Shown here piece by piece: positions 16,078-24,179 of a DNA stretch of 64,000 nt; within the stretch, counting starts at the first letter, position 1; every line of letters starts with the position of its first letter. The notes beneath the pieces are model-generated. The model was not told the DNA's origin and searched no databases. It was given only the letters and a program-made list of their open reading frames with translations. Source of the stretch: JAIBJN01 sp963811635 (GTDB taxonomy: Bacteria > Actinomycetota > Thermoleophilia > Gaiellales > Gaiellaceae); the NCBI GenBank assembly GCA_963811635.1, contig CAWESB010000008.1, forward strand, positions 62,001 to 126,000, given 5' to 3'. Position numbers and translations under genes: made by a program.

Positions 16078-16095
16078 GCAGCGCTGCTGCGCTGC
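16078..16095 (-). promoter_or_regulatory. Hairpin abutting the helicase start codon
   Basis: GCAGCGC (16078-16084) and GCGCTGC (16089-16095) form a perfect 7-bp stem with a 4-nt loop, ending 5 nt before the helicase ATG (16073). In mRNA it would bury any ribosome-binding site, so it may keep translation low or be a protein binding site. Confidence 0.4.
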
Positions 16096-16107
16096 CTGCT
16101 TCCCAGA

Positions 16108-16140
16108 GAGTGTGCGCGAGTAAAACTCGCGCGGGCACTC
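16108..16140 (-). terminator. Extended inverted repeat between XRE-TPR and helicase genes
   Basis: GCGCGAG and CTCGCGC around a TTTTA/TAAAA loop (16114-16132) form a perfect 7-bp stem, extended by GAGTG (16108-16112) and CACTC (16136-16140) across a small bulge. It lies 20 nt after the XRE-TPR stop. It could end or attenuate that transcript before the helicase gene, or serve as an operator. Confidence 0.4.
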
Positions 16141-16160
16141 GAATACTATCCGATTGACGC

Positions 16161-17462
16161 CTATGGCGGGAGCTTGGCGGCGATGTCCTTCTGCATTCCG
16201 ACCGCCGTCTTCATGTGCTCGTATGCGGCATCAGTGCGCCCTTCGGCCTCGTACAGCTCGGCCATGCGGGCGTGGATGCCGGCGAGGTAGCGGTTCGGGT
16301 TGTTCGGCCGGAGCAGCTCCGCCGCCAGCTCGTAGAGCTCGAGCGCTCGGGCCCGGTCGTCCATCTCCTCGTACACCTCCGCGAGGGTCGAGTAGCTTCG
16401 CGCCGCGTCCTCCGCGTGGGCGTCGGCGATGATGCCGGAGATCTGCATGGCGAGTGCCGCCGCCTCCTCCTTGCGGCCGAGCTTCGCGAGTGCGCGGGCC
16501 TCCTCGAGGCGGTACTGCGCGCGCTCGAGCGGGTTCGCCGCTTCGAGCAGCGGCCAACCCTCGTCGAGGATCGCCAGCGCCTCGTCGGGCTTGCCGCGGT
16601 CGAGCTCGATGTGGGCCAGGAGCTGGTGCGCGCGCCCGGTGCGGTAGGTGTCCTCGGTCATGCGCAGGACCTCGAGGGCGCGACGCGCGTAGCGCGCGGC
16701 CGTCTCGGCGTCGTTGCGCTCAGCGTGCAGGCGCGACTGCGTCCAGTAGAGGTTGATGCGGACGTTCGGGTTGATGGAGTCCTTGCCGATGGCGAGCGCC
16801 CCGACGAGAACCTCCTCGGCGCGCCCGAAGTTGCCGCTGTCGATGAGCGCATCGCCCAGCAGCAGGCGGAAGCGGATCCGCTCGAGCTGATCGTCGCGCT
16901 CCTCGGCCGCCGCCAGCGAGCGCTCGAAGACGGCGATCGCCGACTCGAGCTCGCCGACCATCGCATATGCGCGCCCGAGCGAGTCTGCCAGATCGGGGTG
17001 TGAGCCCTCTCCGTTCCCGTAGAGGGCGAGCGCGCTCTCGAACTGCTGGATCGCGAGGCGCGGGTCGCCCCGGCGGTACGCGACCCGGCCAAGGCCCGCG
17101 TGCGCGTTCGCCTTGACGTCGTCGTCGGCGACCTCGCTCAGCATCTTCGCGTACACGCCCTCGGCGAGCTCGAGCTCGCCCAGCCGGAGCGCGACCTCGG
17201 CCTCGAGGACAGCGCCGTCACGCTCGTGGCGGTCGACACCGGTGGCGAGATAGTCCTCGGAGACGCCGAGCCGGCGGCCCAGCTCACGAAGGAGCTGGAG
17301 CGACGGGATCCGGTCGCCCGACTCGATCCTCGAGATGTAGGCCGGGGAGCAGCCGGTGAAGGCGAGCTGCCGCTGACTGAGGCCGGCGGCCTCGCGTGCT
17401 CCCCGGAGGCGGTCGCCGACGGCCTTCGGATCGTCTACGTGTGTTGACTTTTGACGTGGCAT
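16161..17462 (-). CDS. Second XRE-family HTH regulator with TPR repeats
   Basis: A 433-residue protein with the same build as the regulator at 3460: XRE helix-turn-helix (residues ~14-70, VGDRLRGAREAAGLSQRQLA, SPAYISRIESGDRIPSL) followed by TPR-type helical pairs such as KANAHAGLGRVAYRRGDPRLA to the C-terminus. It probably represses or activates genes in response to a peptide, protein or other ligand bound in the TPR groove. Unlike the first copy, no signal-peptide-like small ORF was found beside it. The next gene on its strand is the helicase, a plausible target. Confidence 0.83.
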   Translation of the reverse strand: MPRQKSTHVDDPKAVGDRLRGAREAAGLSQRQLAFTGCSPAYISRIESGDRIPSLQLLRELGRRLGVSEDYLATGVDRHERDGAVLEAEVALRLGELELAEGVYAKMLSEVADDDVKANAHAGLGRVAYRRGDPRLAIQQFESALALYGNGEGSHPDLADSLGRAYAMVGELESAIAVFERSLAAAEERDDQLERIRFRLLLGDALIDSGNFGRAEEVLVGALAIGKDSINPNVRINLYWTQSRLHAERNDAETAARYARRALEVLRMTEDTYRTGRAHQLLAHIELDRGKPDEALAILDEGWPLLEAANPLERAQYRLEEARALAKLGRKEEAAALAMQISGIIADAHAEDAARSYSTLAEVYEEMDDRARALELYELAAELLRPNNPNRYLAGIHARMAELYEAEGRTDAAYEHMKTAVGMQKDIAAKLPP

Positions 17463-17539
17463 CTCAACACTCGCGCAGAGCCCTCACCCGTTCTCGGGCC
17501 CGGGGCTAATCCTGCGGCAGCGAGCCACCGGGCGCGTGA

Positions 17540-17568
17540 ACAGTAATGACAATTGTCTCCATCATCAA
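17540..17568 (-). promoter_or_regulatory. Promoter of the second XRE-TPR gene with internal palindrome
   Basis: On the minus strand TTGATG (17568-17563), a 17-nt spacer and TACTGT (17545-17540) form a good promoter about 75 nt upstream of the gene. Its spacer contains the perfect 10-bp palindrome GACAATTGTC (17548-17557), AT-rich for this genome and well placed for an autoregulatory XRE dimer site (inferred). Confidence 0.55.
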
Positions 17569-17642
17569 CACAGCCAGCGCCCTCCGGCGGGGGATCCACC
17601 CGCGGAGATCGGAGATCCAGCGGCCGCGTTACGCTCACGTAC

Positions 17643-18302
17643 GTGGATTGGGACGCGCATGCGGAGCGGGAGGAAGGCCGCTACGCGGACGGGCTCGGCC
17701 GGCTCCCGGACGACCCCGACGCGCGCCAGAAGCAGCTCGTCCGCCTGGCGATGGCCGCCACCGGGGCGGGGCTCGCCCGGCTCATGCAGAACCGGCGGGC
17801 GGAGGCGGCGGGATGGTTCGCCCGGTCGGCGGGGCGGTTCCGCGAAAGCTACGTCGACGCTCCGCCCGCGAGCTGGGGCCGGCTGATCGGCGCGGTGAAA
17901 GCGCGAGTGCTCGCAGGCGACCGCGAAGGTGCGGCCGAGGACGCCGTCTGGGCGCTCGAGCAGGGCCCGGCGGACGCCGAGTCGCCCATCGGCCGGTATG
18001 CGGCGACGCTCGCCCTGCTCGTTCTCGGCCGTGACGACGAGGCGGTCGATCTCGCCGAGAGGCTGCAGCTCGAGCCCGAAGATGCGTTCCCGCGGACGGT
18101 GGCGGAGGCGCTCACCGCCCTCGCAGCCGGAGACGGCGAGGCGTACGGTGACGCCGTCGGGCGCGTGCTCGTCTCCTTCGAGGAGCGGGACGAGTACCTC
18201 GAGGGCATCCCCGTCGCCGACACGGTGATCGTGCTCGAGGCGCTGGCGGAGCGCCGCGGCCTCGCCGCGGGTCTCACCTCGGCGCTGTTGCCGAACGGCT
18301 AG
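17643..18302 (+). CDS. Hypothetical helical-repeat protein
   Basis: A 219-residue soluble protein, alanine- and leucine-rich, predicted almost wholly helical with TPR-like pairs (QLVRLAMAATGAGLARLMQN, GRYAATLALLVLGRDDEAVDLAERL). It starts at GTG 17643 (DWDAHAEREEGRYADGLGRLP); the open frame extends upstream to 17553 but that part is Pro/Ser-rich and unlike the rest. No enzymatic motif or family recognised. It is divergent from the second XRE-TPR gene and overlaps the next, convergent gene by 4 nt. The residues around 125-140 (LEQGPADAESPIGRYAA) are compatible with a scaffold role. Confidence 0.7.
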   Translation: MDWDAHAEREEGRYADGLGRLPDDPDARQKQLVRLAMAATGAGLARLMQNRRAEAAGWFARSAGRFRESYVDAPPASWGRLIGAVKARVLAGDREGAAEDAVWALEQGPADAESPIGRYAATLALLVLGRDDEAVDLAERLQLEPEDAFPRTVAEALTALAAGDGEAYGDAVGRVLVSFEERDEYLEGIPVADTVIVLEALAERRGLAAGLTSALLPNG

Positions 18303-19783
18303 CTCTCGTCGTCGGACAGCTCCGCGATGTCCACGGAGACGATCGAGTCCGGCTTGAGGAAACGCCCGTTCACGAAGGGCCACTCGGCGGCGTCGGCATC
18401 GGCGATCTGGGTCATGATCGCCTTCGCCTCTTCCTTCGCCGCGTTCTGGTCGGAGAAGTCGCCGGCCTCGACACCCTCACCGTTCGTCAGGCGGATGGTC
18501 ATCCGCCAGACAACGGCGCTCTCGGCCACGGGCTCGACCAGGGGCCCGGGCTGGGGCTCAGGCGCAGGCTCCGGTTCGGCGTCGACCGGGCGCTCCGCCG
18601 CGGGGACGGGCTCCTGGGCCGCTGCGGCCGGAGGGTAGCTCGGCGCCGGAGGCGCGGGGTCGGGCTGGGGCATTGGCACGGGCTCGAGGGCTGCTGCCGG
18701 CTCGATGACCGGGGCCGGCTCGACCTCGGCGACGGGCTCGAGCGCCGGTAGGGGCGGTGTTACGGCCGGCTGCTCCTCGAAGGCCGGAGGCTCGGGCATC
18801 TCGACCGGCTCGGGCGCGGGCGCGGGGGGGGCCTCGGGCATCGGGGCAGGCTCGGGCGGAGGCTGCGTCTCGTAGGCGGCCGGGAGCTCGGGGACCGGAG
18901 CAGCGAAGGGCTCGGCCGGAGGCTCCGGCTCGGGCGCCGGCTCGGGCTCGAACGCGACGAAGGGGTCGGGCTGCGGCTCGGGCTGAGTGTCGGGCGCCGC
19001 CGGGGGCTCCGGGGCAGGGGGCTGCTCGACCATGGGCACCTGGAAGACGGGGGCCTCGGGGTCGGGGGCCGCGACCGGCTCGGAGATGAGGGCGGGCTCC
19101 GGCTCCGGCTCGACGTCGGGCTGCTGCTCGAAGGGCGGCTCGTACGCGGGCGCCTGCAGGACCTGCTCGGCGTCGACCGGGTGGTTGCCGTTCGTGTGCT
19201 CGCCGTGGGGCGCGAGCTCGGGCTCGGGCTCGACCGTGGCCTCGGGCTCGACCGTGAGCTCGGGCTCGACCGTGAGCTCGGGCTCGACCGTGGCCTCGGG
19301 CTCGGGCGCCGGCGCCGGGGCGGGCGTCAAAGGCCTGGAGTAGACGTCGGCGGAGATCTCCGCCAGCTCGCCGCGCGCCGAGACCACGAAGCGCGCGTCG
19401 TCGCGCCCGAGCGCCTCGCGGATGTTCCGGATGAGGACTTCGTCGGTCGGGTCGGCGATGGCGATGACCGGCAGCTCCCCCTCGTAGGCGTACGGGAGCG
19501 CGCGGAAGAGGCGCGACTGCTCCTCCGTGAAGAGCGACGCGGCCGAAGTGTCGACGATCTGCTCGCGGAGCGTGACGAAGTCGAGGCCCTTCTGACCGGC
19601 GAGGAGCCGCGCGAGGTCGACCTCGGAGATGAGGCCTCGCTCGGTGAGGATCTCGCCGAGGCGCTTGCCGGTCTTCACGCCCTCCTCGAGAGCGGCTTCG
19701 ATCGTCTCGGCAGGCAGGAGCCCGGCACGGAAGATGAGGGTGCCGAGGGGCGCGTCGGGGCGCTCGCGAAGCGGAGTGCTCAC
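18299..19783 (-). CDS. MshEN (GspE N-terminal) domain protein with long Pro-Glu-rich linker
   Basis: A 494-residue protein. Residues ~10-150 are a GspE/PilB-type N-terminal module including the c-di-GMP-binding-like motif KRLGEILTERGLISEVDLARL followed by LLAGQ, but no ATPase domain follows. Residues ~155-410 are a low-complexity linker of Glu, Pro, Ala and Val with four 18-bp repeats encoding TVEPE units. The last ~75 residues (VVWRMTIRLTNGEGVEAGDFS) form a small conserved-looking domain. GTG 19783 has GGAGAG upstream; ATG 19846 is an alternative. It may act as a c-di-GMP-responsive adaptor, for example for the Tad pilus 11 kb away; this is inference. Confidence 0.75.
   Translation of the reverse strand: MSTPLRERPDAPLGTLIFRAGLLPAETIEAALEEGVKTGKRLGEILTERGLISEVDLARLLAGQKGLDFVTLREQIVDTSAASLFTEEQSRLFRALPYAYEGELPVIAIADPTDEVLIRNIREALGRDDARFVVSARGELAEISADVYSRPLTPAPAPAPEPEATVEPELTVEPELTVEPEATVEPEPELAPHGEHTNGNHPVDAEQVLQAPAYEPPFEQQPDVEPEPEPALISEPVAAPDPEAPVFQVPMVEQPPAPEPPAAPDTQPEPQPDPFVAFEPEPAPEPEPPAEPFAAPVPELPAAYETQPPPEPAPMPEAPPAPAPEPVEMPEPPAFEEQPAVTPPLPALEPVAEVEPAPVIEPAAALEPVPMPQPDPAPPAPSYPPAAAAQEPVPAAERPVDAEPEPAPEPQPGPLVEPVAESAVVWRMTIRLTNGEGVEAGDFSDQNAAKEEAKAIMTQIADADAAEWPFVNGRFLKPDSIVSVDIAELSDDES
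19229..19300. repeat. Four 18-bp tandem repeats in the linker of the MshEN protein
   Basis: Four consecutive 18-bp units, each beginning CTCGACCGTG and ending CTCGGG on the plus strand, with units 1/4 and 2/3 identical except for two bases. They encode EPEATV/EPELTV sextets on the minus strand. Such in-frame repeats vary in number by slippage without breaking the frame. Confidence 0.85.
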
Positions 19784-19914
19784 AGGCTCTCCATCAGTTC
19801 GCGGGAGTGTGCCGCGTTGGTCGCCAGGGGGGTGAAGCTCTTCCACGTCATAGCCGCAGAGGGGGCGGGATGGCCCCGTCTAGGTCTGAGTATCGTCCGC
19901 AGCGGGTGGCCGGT

Positions 19915-19934
19915 TATCACCCTCCCGAGTGATA
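19915..19934. promoter_or_regulatory. Palindrome between the ZIP and MshEN genes
   Basis: TATCAC (19915-19920) and GTGATA (19929-19934) are an inverted repeat with an 8-bp centre, downstream of the ZIP stop and about 130 nt upstream of the MshEN start. It could be a weak terminator stem for the transporter operon or an operator for the following gene; no clear promoter elements flank it. Confidence 0.35.
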
Positions 19935-19956
19935 CACACCGGCTCATACTCGCTTC

Positions 19957-21174
19957 CTACCCGACGAGCAGGCCGGTGAGGTACATGATCGCCAGTCCCG
20001 CGAGGAAGCCGCCGACCGCGTAGCCCGATCTGAGGCCGCCCGGCGCCCGCCGCGCCACGAAGCGTCCGACCTCGACGACGACCTGGAGCGCCGCGCCGGC
20101 CGCGAGCGCGAAGAAGACGACGGAGAGCACGTCGCTCGTCACGTAGCCGCCGATCCAGGCGCCGAGGATCGTCGGCGCCCCGGCGACGGCGGTCAGCACC
20201 GCGAGCCGCCCGAGGCTTGCCCGGCCGCCCTCTGCGACCGGTGCCGCGATGCCCAGGCCCTCGGTGACGTTGTGAAGCATGAAGCCGACGATGAGGAACG
20301 TCCCCAGCGTCAACTCTCCGAGCGCGAAGGACGTGCCCACGGCGAGGCCCTCGCCGAGGTTGTGGACGCCGATGCCGACGGCGACGAGGGTAGCGAGCGC
20401 CAGGCCGCTCAGCGTGCCGCCCTTGGCCGCGCCGGCTCGGCCGAGGCGCTGCGAGAGGAACGTGAGCGCGAGGTAGCTCGCGGCGACGCCGAGCAGGACG
20501 AGGCCGGTGCCGCCGAGCGCGCTCGGGAGCACGGCCTGGAGCTCGATCGCCTCGGTGAGCGCCTCGACAGCGAGGAAGGTGAGCAGTCCGCCGGTCAGGG
20601 CCATGAAGGCCGCCAGCCACTCGGGCCGCGCACGCCGGAGCGACGGGAGCCAGAGCAGGCCGAGGGCGATGGGCACGATGCCGACGAGCCCGCCGATGAC
20701 CGCGTAGCCGAGGAAGCCCTTCGCGTCCGCCTGCGGGGTCTCGACCGCGGCCGCGATCGCCTCCGTCGTCTGGATGCCCGTCGAGCTGGTGATTCCGACG
20801 CTGATCGGCTCGTCCGCGACCCAGGCGTACGGGACGACGATCGTCGAGGAGCGAAGCCGTCCGAGGGTGGCCGGGCCGTCGAGCGTGTAGGGCACGATCG
20901 CGTCGTCGACCGTGACCGTGGCGATCGTCAGGTCTTCGCGCTGGGGGTTCGTGACCCGGATCCGGATCTCGCCCGGCGAGAACTCGACCCGGCGAACGTC
21001 GAAAGCGTCGGCCGCCGGCGGGTTCTCGCCGACGAGCTCGAGCAGCGCGTCGCCACGGGCGGCGAAGAGCGAGACGACGGCGACCAGCAGGACGATGGGG
21101 ACGAGCGCCCAGAGACGCCAGCGGGCCGGCTCGGTGCTCCGGCCTCGCTCCTCGGTCGCGGAGTTTGCCTCCAC
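19957..21174 (-). CDS. ZIP-family metal transporter with N-terminal extracytoplasmic domain
   Basis: A 405-residue protein. The C-terminal ~260 residues are a ZIP (zinc/iron permease) transporter with the metal-site helices GIGVHNLGEGLAVG and GFMLHNVTEGLGIA. Ahead of it are a transmembrane anchor (residues ~19-40) and a ~100-residue beta-rich segment (FDVRRVEFSPGEIRIRVTNP...) that would lie outside the cell. Most bacterial ZIPs are only about 250-310 residues, so this domain is an addition; it could capture or hand over metal. It starts 5 nt after the multicopper oxidase stop, forming a two-gene operon. Confidence 0.85.
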   Translation of the reverse strand: MEANSATEERGRSTEPARWRLWALVPIVLLVAVVSLFAARGDALLELVGENPPAADAFDVRRVEFSPGEIRIRVTNPQREDLTIATVTVDDAIVPYTLDGPATLGRLRSSTIVVPYAWVADEPISVGITSSTGIQTTEAIAAAVETPQADAKGFLGYAVIGGLVGIVPIALGLLWLPSLRRARPEWLAAFMALTGGLLTFLAVEALTEAIELQAVLPSALGGTGLVLLGVAASYLALTFLSQRLGRAGAAKGGTLSGLALATLVAVGIGVHNLGEGLAVGTSFALGELTLGTFLIVGFMLHNVTEGLGIAAPVAEGGRASLGRLAVLTAVAGAPTILGAWIGGYVTSDVLSVVFFALAAGAALQVVVEVGRFVARRAPGGLRSGYAVGGFLAGLAIMYLTGLLVG

Positions 21175-21179
21175 CGCCG

Positions 21180-22178
21180 CTAGTCCTCGACCTCGAAGTA
21201 GCCCATCCAGCCGAGCTCGGCGAACTCCGACTGGTGCGCGTGGAACATGAACCTGCCGCTGTTTGCGAAGTCGATCTCGATGATCCCGCGCTGTCCCTGG
21301 CAGAGCATGACCGTGTCCGTGTACTCGAACTGGTCGCTCGTGCCCGTCGGGTAGTAGCGGAAGAAGTCGCCGTGGAGATGGAACGAGTTGATCAGGTCGA
21401 ACTCGGTCAGGTTCGCGAGGTAGATGCGCACCGTCTGGGAGCGCTTCACCTTGATCGGATAGCGGGCGTAGTAGAAGGCGGGCCCGTTCACCGCGTAGAA
21501 GTTGTTCTCGCCGTCCCCGTCCGTGTCGAAGGCGTTCATGACCATCACGAGCTCCTGCGCGGGCGGGCGCGGCTCGGGCGGGTCGATGATGAACGCGCCG
21601 TAGAGGCCCTTGTGGATGTGCTTCTTCAGCGGGGTGGCATGGCAGTGGTACAGGTGCATCCCGTAAGGCCGCGCCGGGAACTCGTACGTGAAGCTGCCGC
21701 CCGGGTTCACGATCTCGAAGACGCCGTCCATGTTGGACGGGTGGATGCCGTGGAAGTGGATCGTGTGCGGGTGCGCGCTGGCGTTGCGGAAGTCGACGCG
21801 GAGCATGTCGTCTTCGGTGGCGCGGATCACGGGCCCTGGCGCCGTCCCGTTGTACGTCCAGGCCGGATAGAAGACGCCCTTGGCCACCTCGATCTCACGG
21901 TCCTGGGCGACGAGTGCGTACTCGCGGACGCGACCCGGCTCGTGCGGGAGCGCCGCCGGCGGGTAGGTGCGGGCGTCGAGGTCGTTCGGGCCGCCCGGGG
22001 CGGGCACGGACTCCCCGTACATGGCGGCATGCCCCATGTCCGGGTGGTTAGCACCGAGGTGGGTCGCGTCGAGCTCCTTGCGCCCGGCCAGGGCAAGACC
22101 GGCGAACGGGGCCGCAGCGACGACGGGCGCCGCGCCCACGATCAACTGGCGTCTGCTCAACCCTCGGGACTTAGACAC
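21180..22178 (-). CDS. Tat-exported two-domain multicopper oxidase family protein
   Basis: A 332-residue cupredoxin-repeat protein. The N-terminus has a twin-arginine signal (LSRRQLIVGAAP and a hydrophobic run), so it should be folded with copper before export. Copper ligands: HFHGIHPSN, HLYHCHATPLKKHIHKG (with the type 1 Cys), FHLHGDFFRY and FHAHQSEFAELGWMG. Only the first His-rich strand carries the Cys, so one type 1 site is expected. It may oxidise metal ions (Mn, Fe or Cu) or phenolic compounds. It is the first gene of an operon with the ZIP transporter and divergent from NRAMP. GTG 22178 lies inside an operator-like palindrome, so a leaderless message is likely. Confidence 0.85.
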   Translation of the reverse strand: MSKSRGLSRRQLIVGAAPVVAAAPFAGLALAGRKELDATHLGANHPDMGHAAMYGESVPAPGGPNDLDARTYPPAALPHEPGRVREYALVAQDREIEVAKGVFYPAWTYNGTAPGPVIRATEDDMLRVDFRNASAHPHTIHFHGIHPSNMDGVFEIVNPGGSFTYEFPARPYGMHLYHCHATPLKKHIHKGLYGAFIIDPPEPRPPAQELVMVMNAFDTDGDGENNFYAVNGPAFYYARYPIKVKRSQTVRIYLANLTEFDLINSFHLHGDFFRYYPTGTSDQFEYTDTVMLCQGQRGIIEIDFANSGRFMFHAHQSEFAELGWMGYFEVED

Positions 22179-22194
22179 GTCTAAACTATAGTTT
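22171..22194. promoter_or_regulatory. Overlapping palindromes at divergent metal-gene promoters
   Basis: TTAGACACGTCTAA (22171-22184) is a 6-2-6 palindrome, and AAACTATAGTTT (22183-22194) an overlapping 12-bp one. The core ACTATAGT reads TATAGT, a good -10 box, on both strands, so one element could serve both the oxidase (GTG 22178) and the NRAMP gene (ATG 22203), giving short or no leaders in each direction. A DtxR/MntR-type metal repressor binding here is inferred from gene content and palindrome form. Confidence 0.6.
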
Positions 22195-22202
22195 CGACAG
22201 GT

Positions 22203-23528
22203 ATGGATTCGCAAGGGGCGCCTGTCGGGACGGCGCCGGGGCGACCGCCTCCCGGGATCGGGGACGTGCTGCCGGGCGAGGCGGCGACGCTGCGCGCCGC
22301 CCAGGAGGCGCTCGCCGGCCACCGGCACGGGCTGCGGGGGCTCTGGCCCTTCCTCGGCCCGGCGTTCATCGCGGCCGTCGCGTACGTCGATCCCGGCAAC
22401 TTCGCCACGAACGTCGCGGCCGGGGCCGAGTTCGGCTACCTGCTTCTGTGGGTCGTCCTTGCGGCGAACCTGATGGCGATGGTCGTGCAGACGCTCTCGG
22501 CGAAGCTCGGGATCGCGACCGGCCGCAACCTCCCCGAGATGTGCCGCGATCACTTCGGGCGGCCCGTGTCGCTCGGCCTGTGGATCCAGGCGGAGCTGAT
22601 CGCCATGGCGACGGACCTGGCCGAGGTGCTCGGAGCGGCGCTCGGGCTCCACCTCCTCTTCGGCATCCCGCTCCTCCCGGCGGGGCTTCTCGCCGGCTCC
22701 GGGGCGTTCGTGATCCTCGCCCTCCAGCGCTCCGGCTTCCGGCGGCTCGAAGCGGTCATCGCCGCGCTCGTCGGGGTCATCGTCGTCGCCTTCGCCCTCC
22801 AGGTTGCGCTCGCACAGCCCGACCCCGCGAAGGTCGCGCGCCATCTGGTTGTCCCCGGCTTCGACGGGGCCGGGTCGCTGCTCCTCGCCGCGGGCATCCT
22901 CGGCGCGACCGTGATGCCGCACGTGGTCTACCTGCACTCCGCGCTGACGCAGGACCGCATCAGGGGCAGCTCGGATGCGGAGCTCCGGCGGATCCAACGC
23001 TTCGAGCGGATCGACGTGATCATCGCGATGACGATCGCCGGGGTCGTGAACATCTCCATGCTGGCGATTGCGGCCGCGGTCTTCTTCGGGCTCGGGATCG
23101 ACAGCATCGAGGAGGCGTACGCGGCATTCGAAGGCCGGCTCGGGAGCGGCGCCTCGACGCTCTTCGGCATCGCCCTGCTCGCCTCGGGCTTCTCCTCGTC
23201 GTCGGTCGGCACGATGGCGGGCCAGGTGGTCATGCAGGGCTTCGTCAACCGGCGCATCCCGCTCTTTCTCCGCCGGGCGGTGACCCTGGCCCCGGCGTTG
23301 ATCGTGCTCGCCGTCGGCGTCGAGCCGAGCCGCGCGCTCGTCCTCAGCCAGGTCGTCCTCTCCTTCGGGATCCCGTTCGCGCTCGTGCCGCTCCTCTACT
23401 TCACGAGCCGGCGCGACCTGATGGGCGGACTCGCGAACACGCGGGTGACGAACGCGGTCGCCGCCGTGATCGTCGTGCTCATCGTCTGCCTGAACGTCTT
23501 CCTCCTCTACGAGACGTTCGTGGCGTGA
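22203..23528 (+). CDS. mntH: NRAMP family Mn/Fe transporter
   Basis: A 441-residue, 11-helix NRAMP transporter importing Mn2+ or Fe2+ with protons. Helix 1 has the metal-site motif VDPGNFATN (DPGN) and helix 6 the MPHVVYLHS (Met-Pro-His) motif. The N-terminal ~45 residues are a proline-rich cytoplasmic extension. ATG 22203 lies about 10 nt after the -10 box at 22187-22192. It is divergent from the multicopper oxidase/ZIP operon, together a likely metal homeostasis locus. Confidence 0.92.
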   Translation: MDSQGAPVGTAPGRPPPGIGDVLPGEAATLRAAQEALAGHRHGLRGLWPFLGPAFIAAVAYVDPGNFATNVAAGAEFGYLLLWVVLAANLMAMVVQTLSAKLGIATGRNLPEMCRDHFGRPVSLGLWIQAELIAMATDLAEVLGAALGLHLLFGIPLLPAGLLAGSGAFVILALQRSGFRRLEAVIAALVGVIVVAFALQVALAQPDPAKVARHLVVPGFDGAGSLLLAAGILGATVMPHVVYLHSALTQDRIRGSSDAELRRIQRFERIDVIIAMTIAGVVNISMLAIAAAVFFGLGIDSIEEAYAAFEGRLGSGASTLFGIALLASGFSSSSVGTMAGQVVMQGFVNRRIPLFLRRAVTLAPALIVLAVGVEPSRALVLSQVVLSFGIPFALVPLLYFTSRRDLMGGLANTRVTNAVAAVIVVLIVCLNVFLLYETFVA

Positions 23529-23552
23529 GCGCGTCGGGCACGCTACGTCGGC

Positions 23553-24179
23553 ATGCCCGCCAAGACCATCAGGTTCTGCGACGAGAGCGAGCTCGGCTTC
23601 GGGTGGATCGCCGAGCAGCCCGAGCTCCTCCAGCGCGCCTCCCACGCGCTTTGCTCGGACGGCCGCGTCTGGCTCGTCGACCCCGTGGACGGCCCGGGCT
23701 TGGAGGAGCGCGTCCGTGCCCTCGGCGAGCCCGCCGGCGTCGTCCAGCTCGTCGACCGGCACGACCGCGACTGCGCCGCGCTCGCCGCGCGCCTCGGTGT
23801 CCCGCACCACCGGCTCCCTTTCGCGGGGGTGCCCGGCTCGCCCTTCGAGGCGCGGACCGTGCTGAGCGTGCCGGGCTGGCGGGAGGCCGTGCTTTGGTGG
23901 GAGGCCGAGCGCGTGCTCGTGTGCATGGAGGCACTGGGGACGTCGCGCTACTTCCGCGGCCCGGACGAGGAGCTCGCCGTCCACCCGTTCCTGCGGCTCC
24001 ACCAGCCCAGGGGCCTTCGGGACCTGGCCAGGCGCGTGGCGCCTGGGCACGTCCTGGTGGGCCACGGCGAGGGCATCCACGACGGCGCGGCGCCCGCGCT
24101 CGTGCGCGCCGTCGACACGGCGCGGCGGGGAACGCCGCGCTGGCTCCGACATCAGCTCCGAAGGAGGCGAACGCCATGA
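23553..24179 (+). CDS. Hypothetical protein, metallo-beta-lactamase-like remnant
   Basis: A 208-residue soluble protein that I cannot assign firmly. Spacing of hydrophobic strands and phrases such as VWLVDPVDGPGLEERV, VVQLVDRHDRDCAALAARLG and HVLVGHGEGIHDGAAPAL resemble the later part of metallo-beta-lactamase-fold proteins. The metal motif is incomplete (RHDRDC in place of HxHxDH), so it is probably not a typical MBL hydrolase. Its last four bases overlap the next gene (ATGA), implying coupled expression with the peroxiredoxin-like protein. Confidence 0.6.
   Translation: MPAKTIRFCDESELGFGWIAEQPELLQRASHALCSDGRVWLVDPVDGPGLEERVRALGEPAGVVQLVDRHDRDCAALAARLGVPHHRLPFAGVPGSPFEARTVLSVPGWREAVLWWEAERVLVCMEALGTSRYFRGPDEELAVHPFLRLHQPRGLRDLARRVAPGHVLVGHGEGIHDGAAPALVRAVDTARRGTPRWLRHQLRRRRTP

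Noticed and set aside
19229..19300. 18-bp tandem repeats as a CRISPR-like array
   Set aside because: No spacers; the repeats are contiguous, in frame, and encode TVEPE units of a protein linker.
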